DNA of 64,000 nt from Hirschia litorea (GTDB lineage Bacteria; Pseudomonadota; Alphaproteobacteria; Caulobacterales; Hyphomonadaceae): positions 124,001-188,000 of the forward strand of contig NZ_JBHTBR010000009.1 of NCBI RefSeq assembly GCF_042665075.1, read 5' to 3'. Positions 45,529-55,538 of this stretch are shown in pieces. Made by a program: the position numbers and the translations under genes. Under the pieces are notes generated by a model. The model ran no database searches, was not told the DNA's origin, and was given only the letters and a program-made list of their open reading frames with translations. How positions within the stretch are numbered: the stretch's first letter is position 1; each line of letters opens with the position of its first letter.

Positions 45529-47037
45529 ATGTCTCAAAGTGAAGACATTTATGACCTGCTTATTATAGGTGGGGGTATCAACGGAGTTGGTATTGCGCGC
45601 GATGCCGCTGGGCGTGGCTTAAAGGTCATGTTGGTTGAGAAAGACGACCTTGCTCAACATACATCCTCTTCAAGCACAAAGCTCATTCATGGTGGTTTGA
45701 GATATCTTGAAAACTATGATTTTGCACTTGTCGCTAAGGCATTGAAAGAGCGAGAAGTATTGCTGCGTGCAGCGCCGCATATTATCTGGCCAATGCGCTT
45801 TGTTCTCCCGCATCAAAAGGGGCAACGCCCAGCGTGGCTTATACGCATGGGATTGTTTCTATACGATAATTTTGGCGGCCGTGAAATTTTGCCGGGTACA
45901 AAAGTTTTACGTCGGAAATCAAGTGAAAAGTTTGAACCTTTAAAATCAACATTTCAATTAGCGTTTGAATATTCAGATTGCTGGGTCGATGATGCGCGCC
46001 TTGTCGCGCTGAACGCTGTTGCAGCAAAAGAAAAAGGCGCAGTGATAAGAACACGCAGCCGGTGTGATGCATTGGTGCGAATGCAAGATATGTGGGAAGC
46101 CAGTATCGGCGCGGCTAATGGTACACACGATAAAGTGCGCGCTAAAGTCGTCGTGAACGCGGCAGGACCGTGGGTGGATGAGCTGAGCAATCAGGCAATA
46201 GGCGGGCAGAACAAAGCGAGCGTACGCCTTGTAAAAGGCTCACACATTATCATCAACAAGAAGTTTGAAGGGAGCCACAGCTACTTCTTCCAGAATGGTG
46301 ATGGTCGCATCATGTTCGCTATTCCCTATCAAGAAGGCCGCATGACGTTAATCGGTACAACTGATGAGCTTTATACGGGGGACCGAGATGTCGTTGAGAT
46401 CTCTGAGAAGGAAATTGAGTATCTTATCTCCAGCGTAAATGAGTATTTTATCGCGCCAGTAGAGCGCCAAGATATCGTCTCAACATATGCAGGTGTGCGG
46501 CCGCTGTATGATGATCAGACAGAGAATGTGTCCAAGGTGACGCGCGATTATGTCTTATCTTATGATGACAAGGCCGGTGCGCCATTACTATCTGTTTTTG
46601 GCGGAAAAATCACAACTTATCGCACTTTGGCAGAAGCTGTGATGACGAATTTACAAACACAATTCCCGCATATGTCAGAGAGTTGGACAAAGTCGGCGCA
46701 TCTGCCAGGAGGGGATATCCAAAATGCGGATTTTGATGCCTATCTGGCAACCGTCAGCGTGCGTTATCCATGGTATGATGAGCGACATTTAAAACGGATG
46801 TTGCGCGCCTATGGTACGAGAATACATGAGATTTTTGCAGATGCTCAATCAATGAATGATTTGGGAGATGTATTGGGAGAGGGATTTTCCCAAGTTGAAC
46901 TGAACTATTTGATTGAGAATGAGTTTGTAAAGACAGCAGAAGATGTGTTGTGGCGACGAAGCAAGCTTGGGCTGCACCTCAACTCCGAACAAATATCAAT
47001 CCTAGAAAACTGGTTTAAGGCTGCGTCGATACATTAG
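45529..47037 (+). CDS. glpD: Glycerol-3-phosphate dehydrogenase (FAD)
   Basis: 502 residues. Strongly GlpD-like through its length: IIGGGINGVGIARDAAGRG (FAD loop), SSSSTKLIHGGLRYLENYDF, APHIIWPMRFVLPH, FEYSDCWVDDARLV, RLVKGSHIII, TYAGVRPLYDD and LLSVFGGKITTYR. It oxidises glycerol-3-phosphate to DHAP at the membrane and passes electrons to quinone. It is tightly linked to the alpha-galactosidase gene, which is unusual for raffinose-type loci but expected if the sugar's aglycone is glycerol. A glycerol kinase is not in the window. Confidence 0.94.
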   Translation: MSQSEDIYDLLIIGGGINGVGIARDAAGRGLKVMLVEKDDLAQHTSSSSTKLIHGGLRYLENYDFALVAKALKEREVLLRAAPHIIWPMRFVLPHQKGQRPAWLIRMGLFLYDNFGGREILPGTKVLRRKSSEKFEPLKSTFQLAFEYSDCWVDDARLVALNAVAAKEKGAVIRTRSRCDALVRMQDMWEASIGAANGTHDKVRAKVVVNAAGPWVDELSNQAIGGQNKASVRLVKGSHIIINKKFEGSHSYFFQNGDGRIMFAIPYQEGRMTLIGTTDELYTGDRDVVEISEKEIEYLISSVNEYFIAPVERQDIVSTYAGVRPLYDDQTENVSKVTRDYVLSYDDKAGAPLLSVFGGKITTYRTLAEAVMTNLQTQFPHMSESWTKSAHLPGGDIQNADFDAYLATVSVRYPWYDERHLKRMLRAYGTRIHEIFADAQSMNDLGDVLGEGFSQVELNYLIENEFVKTAEDVLWRRSKLGLHLNSEQISILENWFKAASIH

Positions 47038-47109
47038 AGGCGCCGATTGTTTCCAACATGCCGCTTTAGACAAAATATGCGTCTAAATAAGTGGGAAAGA
47101 GAAGATAAA

Positions 47110-48903
47110 ATGAGTCAGAAAAATAGCAAAAAGCCACTAAGAAGTGCGCACTCATATGGCAAATTGGATAGAGATGGCTTCATTCACCGGTCTTGGATGA
47201 AGGCGCAAGGTTATCCAGAGGATGTGTTTGATGGGCGTCCTGTCATTGGTATTTGTAATACATGGTCGGAATTGACGCCGTGTAATTCGCATCTGCGCGA
47301 GATAGCTGAGTTTGTAAAACGTGGTGTGTGGGAAGNNNNNNNNNNNNNNNNNNNNNNNNNNNNNNNNNNNNNNNNNNNNNNNNNNNNNNNNNNNNNNNNN
47401 NNNNNNNNNNNNNNNNNNNNNNNNNNNNNNNNNNNNNNNNNNNNNNNNNNNNNNTCCCACAGCGATGTTGTTTCGTAATCTGCTTGCGATGGAAGTTGAA
47501 GAGAGTATTCGCGGCAATCCGATTGATGGCGTCGTGCTGCTTGGGGGATGTGACAAGACAACGCCGGGTCAGTTGATGGGGGCGGCGAGTGTGGATCTGC
47601 CCACCATTATTGTCTCCTCTGGCCCCATGCTAAACGGGAAATTTAAAGGCAAGAATATCGGTTCGGGAACGGATGTGTGGAAGCTCTCAGAGCAAGTACG
47701 CGCGGGTGAGATTAGCGAACAGGAATTTTTCGCCGCAGAGGCAGGCATGTCGCGCTCGCGCGGTGTGTGTAATACGATGGGATCAGCTTCAAGCTTCTCT
47801 TCTGTTGTTGAGGCGCTGGGGATTTCTTTGAAATATAATGGCACGCTTCCAGCCGTGGATGCGCGGCGTCAGGCGCTAGCGCATGTGACGGGACGTCGGA
47901 TTGTGGATTTGGTGAAGGAGGATAAGCCTTTATCTTCTTTCCTCACACGGGATGCTTTTGAAAATGCGATCAGCGTACATGCTGCGATTGGGGGATCGAC
48001 CAATTCTGTGATCCACCTTTTAGCCCTTGCAGGGCGTGTGGGTGTTGATCTGACATTGGATGATTTTGACAAGATTGCAGGCGATATGCCGCTTCTGGCC
48101 AATATTGCCCCATCGGGTGAGTATTTGATGGAAGATCTGCACTATGCGGGCGGGATGCCGGCCTTGATGAATCAGATGGGCGATCGTATCAAAAAGCATG
48201 CGCCGACCGTGTCAGGCTTGACGATTGGAGAGCAGATTGAGGGGGCGGAAGTTTATATTCCAGAGGTGATTGCCAGCATGGATAAGCCGGTAAAACACAA
48301 TGCTGGAATATGGGTGTTGAAAGGTAATCTTGCGCCCAATGGTGCGATAATAAAACCTTCTGCCGCGTCGGATGATTTGCTTGTGAAAAAGGGCAAGGCG
48401 GTCGTGTTTGAAGACATNNNNNNNNNNAGGTGGATGACCCTGATCTTGAGATTGATGAGCATTCCTTCATGGTGCTGCGTGGATGTGGCCCTAAAGGGTA
48501 TCCGGGCATGCCTGAGGTTGGGAATATGCCATTGCCGCAAAAGCTGCTTGAAAAAGGGGTGCGTGACATGGTGCGTATTTCCGATGCGCGCATGAGTGGC
48601 ACAGCCTTTGGAACGGTTATTTTGCATGTTTCGCCTGAGAGCCTTGCGGGTGGACCGATCAATCTGGTGCGCACAGGGGATATGATTACACTGGATGCAA
48701 AAGCGCGCCGTCTTGAGCTGAATGTGGATGCCGATACGTTGGAAAAGCGCGCCCAAGAGAATGCAAAACTACCAGCGCAACACGCCCCCGCACGCGGTTA
48801 TTTAAAGCTCAATCACGGGCATGTGCTGCAAGCAGATAAGGGCTGTGACCTTGACTTCCTCGTTGGGAAATCAGGAGACGAAGTTAAACGAGAATCGCAT
48901 TAA
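47110..48903 (+). CDS. IlvD/Edd-family sugar-acid dehydratase (crosses two gaps)
   Basis: Three pieces of one gene: N-terminal SYGKLDRDGFIHRSWMKAQG and CNTWSELTPCNSHL; middle PTAMLFRNLLAMEVEESIRG, GGCDKTTPGQLMGAAS and GVCNTMGSAS (cluster cysteines); C-terminal MVRISDARMSGTAFG. This is the pentonate/hexonate dehydratase branch (L-arabinonate, D-galactonate, D-xylonate). In a galactosidase locus D-galactonate is the likely substrate, making 2-keto-3-deoxygalactonate in the De Ley-Doudoroff route. Frames on either side of both N runs differ only because gap lengths are estimated. The ATG at 47110 has AGAGAAG upstream. Confidence 0.88.
47336..47454. other. Assembly gap (119 N)
   Basis: Unknown bases within the dehydratase. 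By family comparison only about 20 residues (about 60 bases) are missing, so the N count seems too long. Confidence 0.99.
48418..48427. other. Assembly gap (10 N)
   Basis: Short gap between VVFED and VDDPDLEI of the dehydratase; about seven residues are expected here. The ten N are probably a placeholder. Confidence 0.99.
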
Positions 48904-49340
48904 TTTTGTGTCGCTTTGAAGTGTGAGAAGACCTCAAACAGAGTCTAAAATTCACGTATATTCGTAAAAATTAAGGGAATAAACTAAGGGGAGAATAGTC
49001 ATTCTTCTACGGGTTTATTCCCTTTTTTATGCTAAAATGAGGCGGGCTGAAATATATTCCGTTGGGGTATGCGTTACATATTGGTCACAGTTATAATATA
49101 ATTAGCAGAATCGATATGAATTTGTAGGAATTCTCAATTGCCTGCAAGATTGACCATTTTATCGAAAATCAGCCCAAAATGCACCGGAATATGCGTATTA
49201 GTAGATATTTCGCTAGTTTTAGGGCGATGAAGAATGATCCGAGCACCCCAAAAAACACAAATCCATTCCATAAAGGCCATGGCGGAGTTCTAGAACAGCA
49301 TTAAAAATATGCTCAGAAAAATAATAATCGGGAGGATCGT
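48904..49340. other. 437-base intergenic region before the TonB receptor
   Basis: Holds the terminator at 48973-49028, then an A/T-rich stretch that should contain the receptor promoter. No gene, repeat or recognised operator is seen in 49030-49320. Confidence 0.6.
48973..49028 (+). terminator. Terminator of the galactosidase operon
   Basis: AAGGGAATAAAC (48973-48984) pairs perfectly with GTTTATTCCCTT (49013-49024) around a 28-base loop, and T continues to 49028. It separates the dehydratase gene from the TonB receptor unit. Confidence 0.85.
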
Positions 49341-52142
49341 ATGAGAAACTTTAAAGATATTTTATTGGGTGCAACATGTGGAGCAGCAATGCTCACATTT
49401 GCGCCTTTAGCTATCGCTCAAGATGTTGTTGAAGAGACAACAGCAAGCGAAGCAAGTGCGGACGACACAAACTATCTGGACGTAATCGTTGTGACGGGTA
49501 TCCGCAGCAGTTTGAAGCGCGCGATGGACGTTAAGCGTGACACAAGCGGTGTTTCCGATTCTATCGCTTCAGAAGATGTAGGTAAATTCCCTGACCTAAA
49601 CGTTGCTGAGTCTTTGCAACGTATTCCTGGTATCGCCATCGACCGTAGTGGCGGTGAGGGGCAAGCAGTAACTGTGCGTGGTCTTGGACCCCAGTTCAAC
49701 ACTGTTTTGCTAAATGGCCGTCAAATCGCGACAGATAGTGGTGGTCGTGAATTTAACTTTGACGTGTTGGCAGCTGAGCAAATCAACGGTGCGACAATCT
49801 ATAAAAGTGGACAAGCGACACTTCAAGAAGGTGGTATCGGGGGAACGATCAACGTTTCTACAGCGCGTCCGTTTGATAACCCAGGTTTCCAAATGGCTGG
49901 ATCTGTAAAAGGCGTTTATGAGAGCCTTTCAGAAGAAGTATCACCCGCAGCATCTTTCTTGGTTAGCAACACTTTCGGTGCAAATGAAGAATTTGGTGTA
50001 CTGGCTGCTGTAAGCCACCAACAACGTAAGTTGCAATCCAATGGTATTGGGACAGCTGGATGGCGTCCGGGTCAAACAATATCCAACAATGAAGATGGTG
50101 TCCTTTTTGAAGACGCTTACATCCCGCGGAACTGGGACCAAGTTGTTGATATTCAAGACCGTACACGTACAAATGCAAGCTTGGCTTTGCAATATGCTCC
50201 CACAAACGACCTCACACTTACATTGGATGGATTTGTATCTAAGTTTGAAGTGGATTCAGAAGTTACAGATCTTGCCTCTTGGTTTGAGCCAGACCGTGTA
50301 GGGAATGCAACAATCGACGAAAACGGCACTTTGCTAACATTCTCTCAGGATGTTGGATTGTCGGGAGGAAGTGGAGACCCTGCAAGTGACTTTGTGTCTC
50401 ACACACGTAACTCTCGTGATTCTGAAACTCTAGGTCTGGGTTTCAATGTTGATTGGAATATCTCAGATAATTTCAACGGTAATTTCGACTTCTCACACTC
50501 TACCGCTAAAAATGACCGTGCAGGGCGTGACCGCTTCAACGTTGTGGGTATCATCAACAGCTATTCCTTTGATGGAACGGGTGGAACACCAACAGTTCAG
50601 CACGCTGGTTTTGAGAATGGTGGTGTGCCAGACGCTAGCCGTAGCCGTTTGCACTACAATGAAAAAGGTAATCAGCCGACTGATGAAGATCAGATCACTG
50701 AGTTCAAAGCTGACTTCGTGTATGAGCCAGATTCAGATGCTGTAGAAGCTGTTCGCTTTGGTCTATATAACCAGTCACGTGAAAAGTCTCAGTTCCAAAT
50801 CTTCGGAAGCCAATGTGCGTTCTGTGGATATGGTACACCCGCGCCAAACGATGTAATCGGATTTGCGCCTGTAACAGTGAACAATTTCTTTGATGGCTTG
50901 ATTGACACATTCTACGCCTATGATGGTGATGCATATGTTCAATATCTTGCAGACCAAGGTGTTCCAATTGAAACATCGCTTCAAAACAACCGTTACAAAG
51001 TAAAAGAAGACATTACGAGTGCGTATGTTGATTTCACTTTTGGATTTGATGCCGCGAACATTCCAGTAGAGATTAATGCTGGTATGCGTTATGCGGACAC
51101 GAGCGTGGATGTATCGGCCGTTCAAAGCTTCATTGTGGATGTTGTTCCAACAACAGATTTAACATTGTTCTCAAACGTCTTTGGTCCAGCTACAGACATT
51201 ACTGAGAGCGGTGAGTACGACAATTTCCTAGGTAATTTCAACGTTGCCTTTGATGCTCATGAAGACATGAAAATTCGTTTTGCGGCATATGAATCTATGA
51301 CGCGTGCGACAATGTCTGAATTGTCTCCTGCAACCAACTTTGGTGAGCCGCGTCGTCAAAACTTGACTGCGAGTGGTGGTAACCCAGCACTAAACCCATT
51401 CACTTCAACGAACTTTGAAGTGTCATATGAGTGGTATTACTCTGATGACAGCATGTTCTCCATTGCTGCATTCCGCAAAGATATCGATGATATTATTGTG
51501 AGCCTAACTGGTAATGAAACATATACTCTGTCAAACCGTACTGCGGCTGATGGTTTCCGTTGTGCAGCTGATAATTGTGCAGAGGGCACAGACCTAGACC
51601 CAACACGTCCAGGGTTTGATATTGTTGCCAACACGGATGAGCTAAATGGTGAAACAGAAATTTATTCTGTAAGCCGTCCACGCAATGGTGAAACAGCATC
51701 TGTTGAAGGTGTGGAGATTGCTATCACTCACTTGCTCGATAATGGGTTTGGTGTGTCTGCAAACGCAACATTGGTAAGCAGTGACGTCACTATTGATCCA
51801 AACTCGGCAACAAACTTCTCACTTGAGGGGATTGGTGACTCCTACAACATTGTTGGTTTCTACGAGACAGACAGAATGCAAGCGCGTGTGGCTTACAACT
51901 TCCGTGATGAATTCCTGCGTCGTATCGACAATGGATTTAACGGTGAGCCAATTAACACAGATGCTTATGGTCAGTGGGATGTGAGCGCCAGTTACAACAT
52001 AACTGACAATTACACAGTCTTCTTTGAAGGTATTAACATCACTGAAGAAGAGCTTGTACAAACAGGACGTTTCCCGAACCAAATATACAGCATTGAGAAC
52101 AATGGTTCTCGTTATGCAGTGGGTGTTCGCGCTAAATGGTAG
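49341..52142 (+). CDS. TonB-dependent outer-membrane receptor
   Basis: 933 residues. Signal peptide to about residue 27 (LAIAQD), then DVIVVTGIRSSLKRAMDVKRD and the plug domain (SEDVGKFPDLNVAESLQRIPGIAIDR, VRGLGPQFNTVLLNGRQ), followed by a beta-barrel ending in an aromatic strand (SRYAVGVRAKW). This branch is common in Caulobacterales and sphingomonads and imports sugars or oligosaccharides rather than siderophores. Followed by a halogenase-like gene and sapC, the usual partners. GGGAGG precedes the ATG. Confidence 0.95.
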   Translation: MRNFKDILLGATCGAAMLTFAPLAIAQDVVEETTASEASADDTNYLDVIVVTGIRSSLKRAMDVKRDTSGVSDSIASEDVGKFPDLNVAESLQRIPGIAIDRSGGEGQAVTVRGLGPQFNTVLLNGRQIATDSGGREFNFDVLAAEQINGATIYKSGQATLQEGGIGGTINVSTARPFDNPGFQMAGSVKGVYESLSEEVSPAASFLVSNTFGANEEFGVLAAVSHQQRKLQSNGIGTAGWRPGQTISNNEDGVLFEDAYIPRNWDQVVDIQDRTRTNASLALQYAPTNDLTLTLDGFVSKFEVDSEVTDLASWFEPDRVGNATIDENGTLLTFSQDVGLSGGSGDPASDFVSHTRNSRDSETLGLGFNVDWNISDNFNGNFDFSHSTAKNDRAGRDRFNVVGIINSYSFDGTGGTPTVQHAGFENGGVPDASRSRLHYNEKGNQPTDEDQITEFKADFVYEPDSDAVEAVRFGLYNQSREKSQFQIFGSQCAFCGYGTPAPNDVIGFAPVTVNNFFDGLIDTFYAYDGDAYVQYLADQGVPIETSLQNNRYKVKEDITSAYVDFTFGFDAANIPVEINAGMRYADTSVDVSAVQSFIVDVVPTTDLTLFSNVFGPATDITESGEYDNFLGNFNVAFDAHEDMKIRFAAYESMTRATMSELSPATNFGEPRRQNLTASGGNPALNPFTSTNFEVSYEWYYSDDSMFSIAAFRKDIDDIIVSLTGNETYTLSNRTAADGFRCAADNCAEGTDLDPTRPGFDIVANTDELNGETEIYSVSRPRNGETASVEGVEIAITHLLDNGFGVSANATLVSSDVTIDPNSATNFSLEGIGDSYNIVGFYETDRMQARVAYNFRDEFLRRIDNGFNGEPINTDAYGQWDVSASYNITDNYTVFFEGINITEEELVQTGRFPNQIYSIENNGSRYAVGVRAKW

Positions 52143-52176
52143 TTCACATTTAGCTAATTCAGGCTAAGCTCATTGA

Positions 52177-52208
52177 GGGCCGGTAGGTTCATCCTATCGG
52201 CCCTTTTT
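52177..52208 (+). terminator. Terminator/attenuator after the TonB receptor gene
   Basis: GGGCCGGTAGG (52177-52187) pairs with CCTATCGGCCC (52193-52203), one G-T, 5-base loop, then TTTTTG. It lies only 17 bases before the next start, so it may reduce rather than stop read-through. Confidence 0.8.
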
Positions 52209-52224
52209 GTTGGAGAATATCCAT

Positions 52225-53739
52225 ATGCAAAAATCAATACTTATTGTTGGAGGTGGAACTGCGGGTTGGCTCAGTGCTGCCATTATCGCGTCACACCATA
52301 AGAATAGACCCAAAGACCAGTTTACAATTCATCTGGTGGAAGCTGCAGATGTCCCCACAGTGGGGGTTGGGGAGGGGACATGGCCGACTTTACGCAACAC
52401 AATACGCTCTATTGGAATTGACGAAAAAACGCTGTTTAAACGTTGTTTTGCGGGATTCAAACAAGGGGCGAAATTTGTAAATTGGGCGAGTGATAATCAC
52501 CAGTATTATCACCCATTTACGGTGCCGCTCGGGTATGGAAACATTGATCTGGCTCCCTATCTCGAAGATGTTCAAAGTTTTGCAGATGACGCCAATTACC
52601 AAGCCGCGATATGTGACGCCGGTTTAGCGCCGCGCGCACCTACAGAAGCTGAGTTTCAAGGTGTATGTAACTATGCTTACCACTTGGATGCAGGTGCGTT
52701 AGGGGATCTGCTTAAAGAGCACTGCCGAGATGTTTTAGGCGTACAACATCATACCGGCACTGTGAAAGAGGTTGTGCTTGACGATCAGGGCCATATTGCA
52801 AACTTAAATTTGGAACGCGAAGGTGAAGCGTTTTCTTTAAGTGCGGACATGTATGTTGATTGCACAGGGTTTAGGTCTTTATTGTTAGGCCAAGCACTCA
52901 AGGTTCCGTTCAAATCAATAGATGATGTTTTATTCAATGATACAGCGCTGGCATTGCGCGTACCTTATAAAGATGAACACGCGCCCATCGCGTGTCACAC
53001 TATCGCAACTGGTCAGAATGCGGGATGGATATGGGATATCGGTCTCACGCATAGACGCGGAATTGGGCATGTCTTCTCGAGTGCGTTTCTTTCCGAAGAT
53101 GAAGCCTTCGACAATCTAGCCAATTATGTTGGCGCTCCAATAGATGATCTGCAGATTAATCGGATCAAGTTTCAAGCAGGATATCGACAAAAAGCGTGGA
53201 AACACAATTGTGTAGGCATTGGTCTGTCAGGTGGGTTTGTTGAGCCATTAGAAGCAACAGCAATTATGCTGGTTGAAGTAGCGGCGCGGTATGTGGCTGA
53301 AAATATCTATGCTGATGAAAAATTGCTGCCAATTGTTGAAAAACGTTTCAATCAGCAGATGGATTATCGGTGGCAGCGCATAACTGACTTTTTAAAACTG
53401 CACTATAGCCTCACAAAACGGGATGAACCGTATTGGCGCGCACATACAGATGAAGCGACAATTCCGATAAGTCTACAAGAAGATTTGTGTGTCTGGAAAA
53501 ATAGGGGGCCGCAAAAGTCTGATTTTGATGGTGTTGCAGAACTATTTCCTGCAGCAAGCTATCAATATGTTCTGTATGGAATGGGGTTCAAACCTGATTT
53601 TGATACTCAAGCCTATTTGTATGATCAGCAGCAGACCGCAAAGCGTATCATCGAGAAAAACCAAACATTGACGCGGCAATTATTGCAAGATTTGCCACCT
53701 CACAGAAACTACATAAATCACTGGCTTAGCACCGGTTAA
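52225..53739 (+). CDS. Tryptophan halogenase-like flavoprotein
   Basis: 504 residues. FAD loop IVGGGTAGWLSAA; VPTVGVGEGTWPTLRNT; a Lys in GFKQGAKFVNW at the position of the catalytic Lys of PrnA-type halogenases; and GWIWDIGL near the WxWxIP motif, with Gly replacing Pro. In TonB-receptor/SapC loci of Caulobacterales these proteins are universal partners whose real substrate is unknown; the halogenase name comes from fold. The ATG at 52225 has GGAG nine bases upstream. Confidence 0.88.
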   Translation: MQKSILIVGGGTAGWLSAAIIASHHKNRPKDQFTIHLVEAADVPTVGVGEGTWPTLRNTIRSIGIDEKTLFKRCFAGFKQGAKFVNWASDNHQYYHPFTVPLGYGNIDLAPYLEDVQSFADDANYQAAICDAGLAPRAPTEAEFQGVCNYAYHLDAGALGDLLKEHCRDVLGVQHHTGTVKEVVLDDQGHIANLNLEREGEAFSLSADMYVDCTGFRSLLLGQALKVPFKSIDDVLFNDTALALRVPYKDEHAPIACHTIATGQNAGWIWDIGLTHRRGIGHVFSSAFLSEDEAFDNLANYVGAPIDDLQINRIKFQAGYRQKAWKHNCVGIGLSGGFVEPLEATAIMLVEVAARYVAENIYADEKLLPIVEKRFNQQMDYRWQRITDFLKLHYSLTKRDEPYWRAHTDEATIPISLQEDLCVWKNRGPQKSDFDGVAELFPAASYQYVLYGMGFKPDFDTQAYLYDQQQTAKRIIEKNQTLTRQLLQDLPPHRNYINHWLSTG

Positions 53740-53755
53740 AACCAATGGATCTATT

Positions 53756-54520
53756 ATGACAAAACTTACGCCGCTTGATGCTGCACGCCATAAAGACCTT
53801 AAAGTCACACAGCAACGCGCTCAAATGTTTGCGGCTGGACGCCATATGATTGCGTTGAATGTTGCGGAGTTAAGTCGGGCAATTGTTGACTTTCCGGTTT
53901 TGATTAGCCGCGTTACAGGGCAGGGAGGTTTTTCCCTTTCTGCTTTAACCAGTTTTGAGCCGGGTAAAAACTTATATTTAGATGATGATGGCTGGCAATC
54001 GAGCTTCACGCCGTCACAGATGCATACTTTCCCTTTTGCATTGATGGCAAATGATAGTGACCCGCAAAATCCGCATTTTGCAATTGATGAATCCTTTCCT
54101 GCATTCTCCAAAGCGGAAGGACAGCCTTTGATGGATGCGAGTGGTCAGCCAGCTTTATGGCTAAGTCCAATCAAGGCGCAATTGATTGAAAATATGAAGA
54201 ACGCCCAGCTTACGGATGCTTTCTTTCAAGCGCTGGTCCAGCACGAATTGATTAGCTCGCTCGTCATTTCGGTGCAGTATTCTGATGGGCAGACCAATAA
54301 GATTGGTGGGCTAAGTTCAATCAATGAGGACAGGTTTAAATCACTGAGCACAGAGGCTCTCGCAGATTTAAATGGGCGTGGATTTCTCGGACCTATTTAT
54401 GCCTTGTTGTTTTCAATTTTCCAATTGAATGGACTTATTAGAAAGAACAATGCATCGAAACGTTTTTCTCCCATAAGCAAAATTAGCTTAGAGCTGGCAA
54501 AAGATATTCAGACCTTTTAA
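53756..54520 (+). CDS. SapC-family protein
   Basis: 254 residues. ALNVAELSRAIVDFPVLISR, then LYLDDDGWQSSFTPSQMHTFPFALM and DASGQPALWLSPI, are typical of the SapC family (PF07277). It accompanies TonB receptors and halogenase-like proteins in sugar-uptake loci; role unknown. It lies 16 bases after the previous gene and ends just before a strong shared terminator. Confidence 0.9.
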   Translation: MTKLTPLDAARHKDLKVTQQRAQMFAAGRHMIALNVAELSRAIVDFPVLISRVTGQGGFSLSALTSFEPGKNLYLDDDGWQSSFTPSQMHTFPFALMANDSDPQNPHFAIDESFPAFSKAEGQPLMDASGQPALWLSPIKAQLIENMKNAQLTDAFFQALVQHELISSLVISVQYSDGQTNKIGGLSSINEDRFKSLSTEALADLNGRGFLGPIYALLFSIFQLNGLIRKNNASKRFSPISKISLELAKDIQTF

Positions 54521-54527
54521 AAATAAA

Positions 54528-54557
54528 GCCCACGACTGGGGAGTCGTGGGCGAGTTT
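54528..54557. terminator. Terminator between convergent sapC and SDR genes
   Basis: GCCCACGACT (54528-54537) and AGTCGTGGGC (54542-54551) form a perfect 10-pair stem with a 4-base loop. GAGTTTT follows on the plus strand and TTTATTTT on the minus, so it can end transcripts from both sides. Confidence 0.9.
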
Positions 54558-54602
54558 TAGTTACCAATTTACGGCATATGATCAGGGAGGGATCAATTGG
54601 AA

Positions 54603-55352
54603 CTAAGCAGGGTCATGCAGGCGGGAAAGCACACCGCCATCAGCATATAAGGTGGAACCAGTTATGAAGCTGGCCTTATCAGAGCATAAGAAGAGCGCGG
54701 CTTGCGCAATCTCAGATACATCGGCTATGCGCCCAATCGGATGGGCTTGGGCAAGTGCTTGATAGGCTTCAGGTTTGCCTTCGAAACCAGCTTTTAGCAT
54801 AGGTGTTTCTGTCGCTGCTGGCGCAAGTGTATTGACGCGTACACGTCCGCCCAAATCCACTGCTAAAGCGCGTGTCAGCCCATGCATTGCTGTTTTGGTT
54901 GTCGCATACGCGGGAAATTCAGCTTTAGTGGATTGAGCATGGACCGTACCTATATTCAGGACGGAGCCATTTTGAGCGGTAAGCGCTGGCAAAAATTGCT
55001 GAGTGAGCATAAAAGGAGCAAGCACATTTACGTTGAAGCTAAGTGTCAGGTCTTCAGGTTTTAAGTCTTCTGTACGACCAAGAATTTGAATTGCAGCATT
55101 ATTGACAAGCGCTTTTAAAGGGTGTGCGTCTGTATGCTTTTCAACGTCTTGTTTAAACTGTGCGGCTTTGTCTGGTGATGTCGCGATCTCGTTGAGGTCT
55201 GCTATAATGAAAGCATCAAAAAGCTGCGCATCCATATCTGAAGCAGCATTCCGGCCTGTTGCAATAACAAACCAGCCTTCATCTTTGAAAGCTTTGCATA
55301 AAGCGGCACCAATTCCACCTTGAGCACCAGTAATAATCACAGAATCTGACAC
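54603..55352 (-). CDS. SDR-family dehydrogenase
   Basis: 249 residues of a classical short-chain dehydrogenase: VIITGAQGGIGAALCKAF (cofactor loop), NNAAIQ, YATTK with catalytic Tyr and Lys, and FITGSTLYADGG at the end. Thirteen residues before the Tyr, where the catalytic Ser is expected, there is Thr (NIGTVHA). Next to the galactose locus it could be a sugar 1-dehydrogenase, feeding the dehydratase at 47110-48903, but nothing in the sequence fixes its substrate. Confidence 0.85.
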   Translation of the reverse strand: MSDSVIITGAQGGIGAALCKAFKDEGWFVIATGRNAASDMDAQLFDAFIIADLNEIATSPDKAAQFKQDVEKHTDAHPLKALVNNAAIQILGRTEDLKPEDLTLSFNVNVLAPFMLTQQFLPALTAQNGSVLNIGTVHAQSTKAEFPAYATTKTAMHGLTRALAVDLGGRVRVNTLAPAATETPMLKAGFEGKPEAYQALAQAHPIGRIADVSEIAQAALFLCSDKASFITGSTLYADGGVLSRLHDPA

Positions 55353-55538
55353 AAAATTTCCTGTATCTTCAAGAATTAAGAGATAGCCAAGGATAGATCA
55401 AATTTTTTGGAAAAGCCATGTGCTCGATGGCATATTGTATGACAATATAATGAAATAGAGTGTATGGATACCATTCCTGATTTTGGAATTAGGCGTGTGA
55501 ATGTGCACGCCCTCAACCAAAACCAGAATGTAGTCAAA

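Noticed and set aside
52225..53739. A natural-product halogenase cluster
   Set aside because: The gene sits between a TonB receptor and sapC, the standard sugar-uptake arrangement; no biosynthetic genes accompany it.
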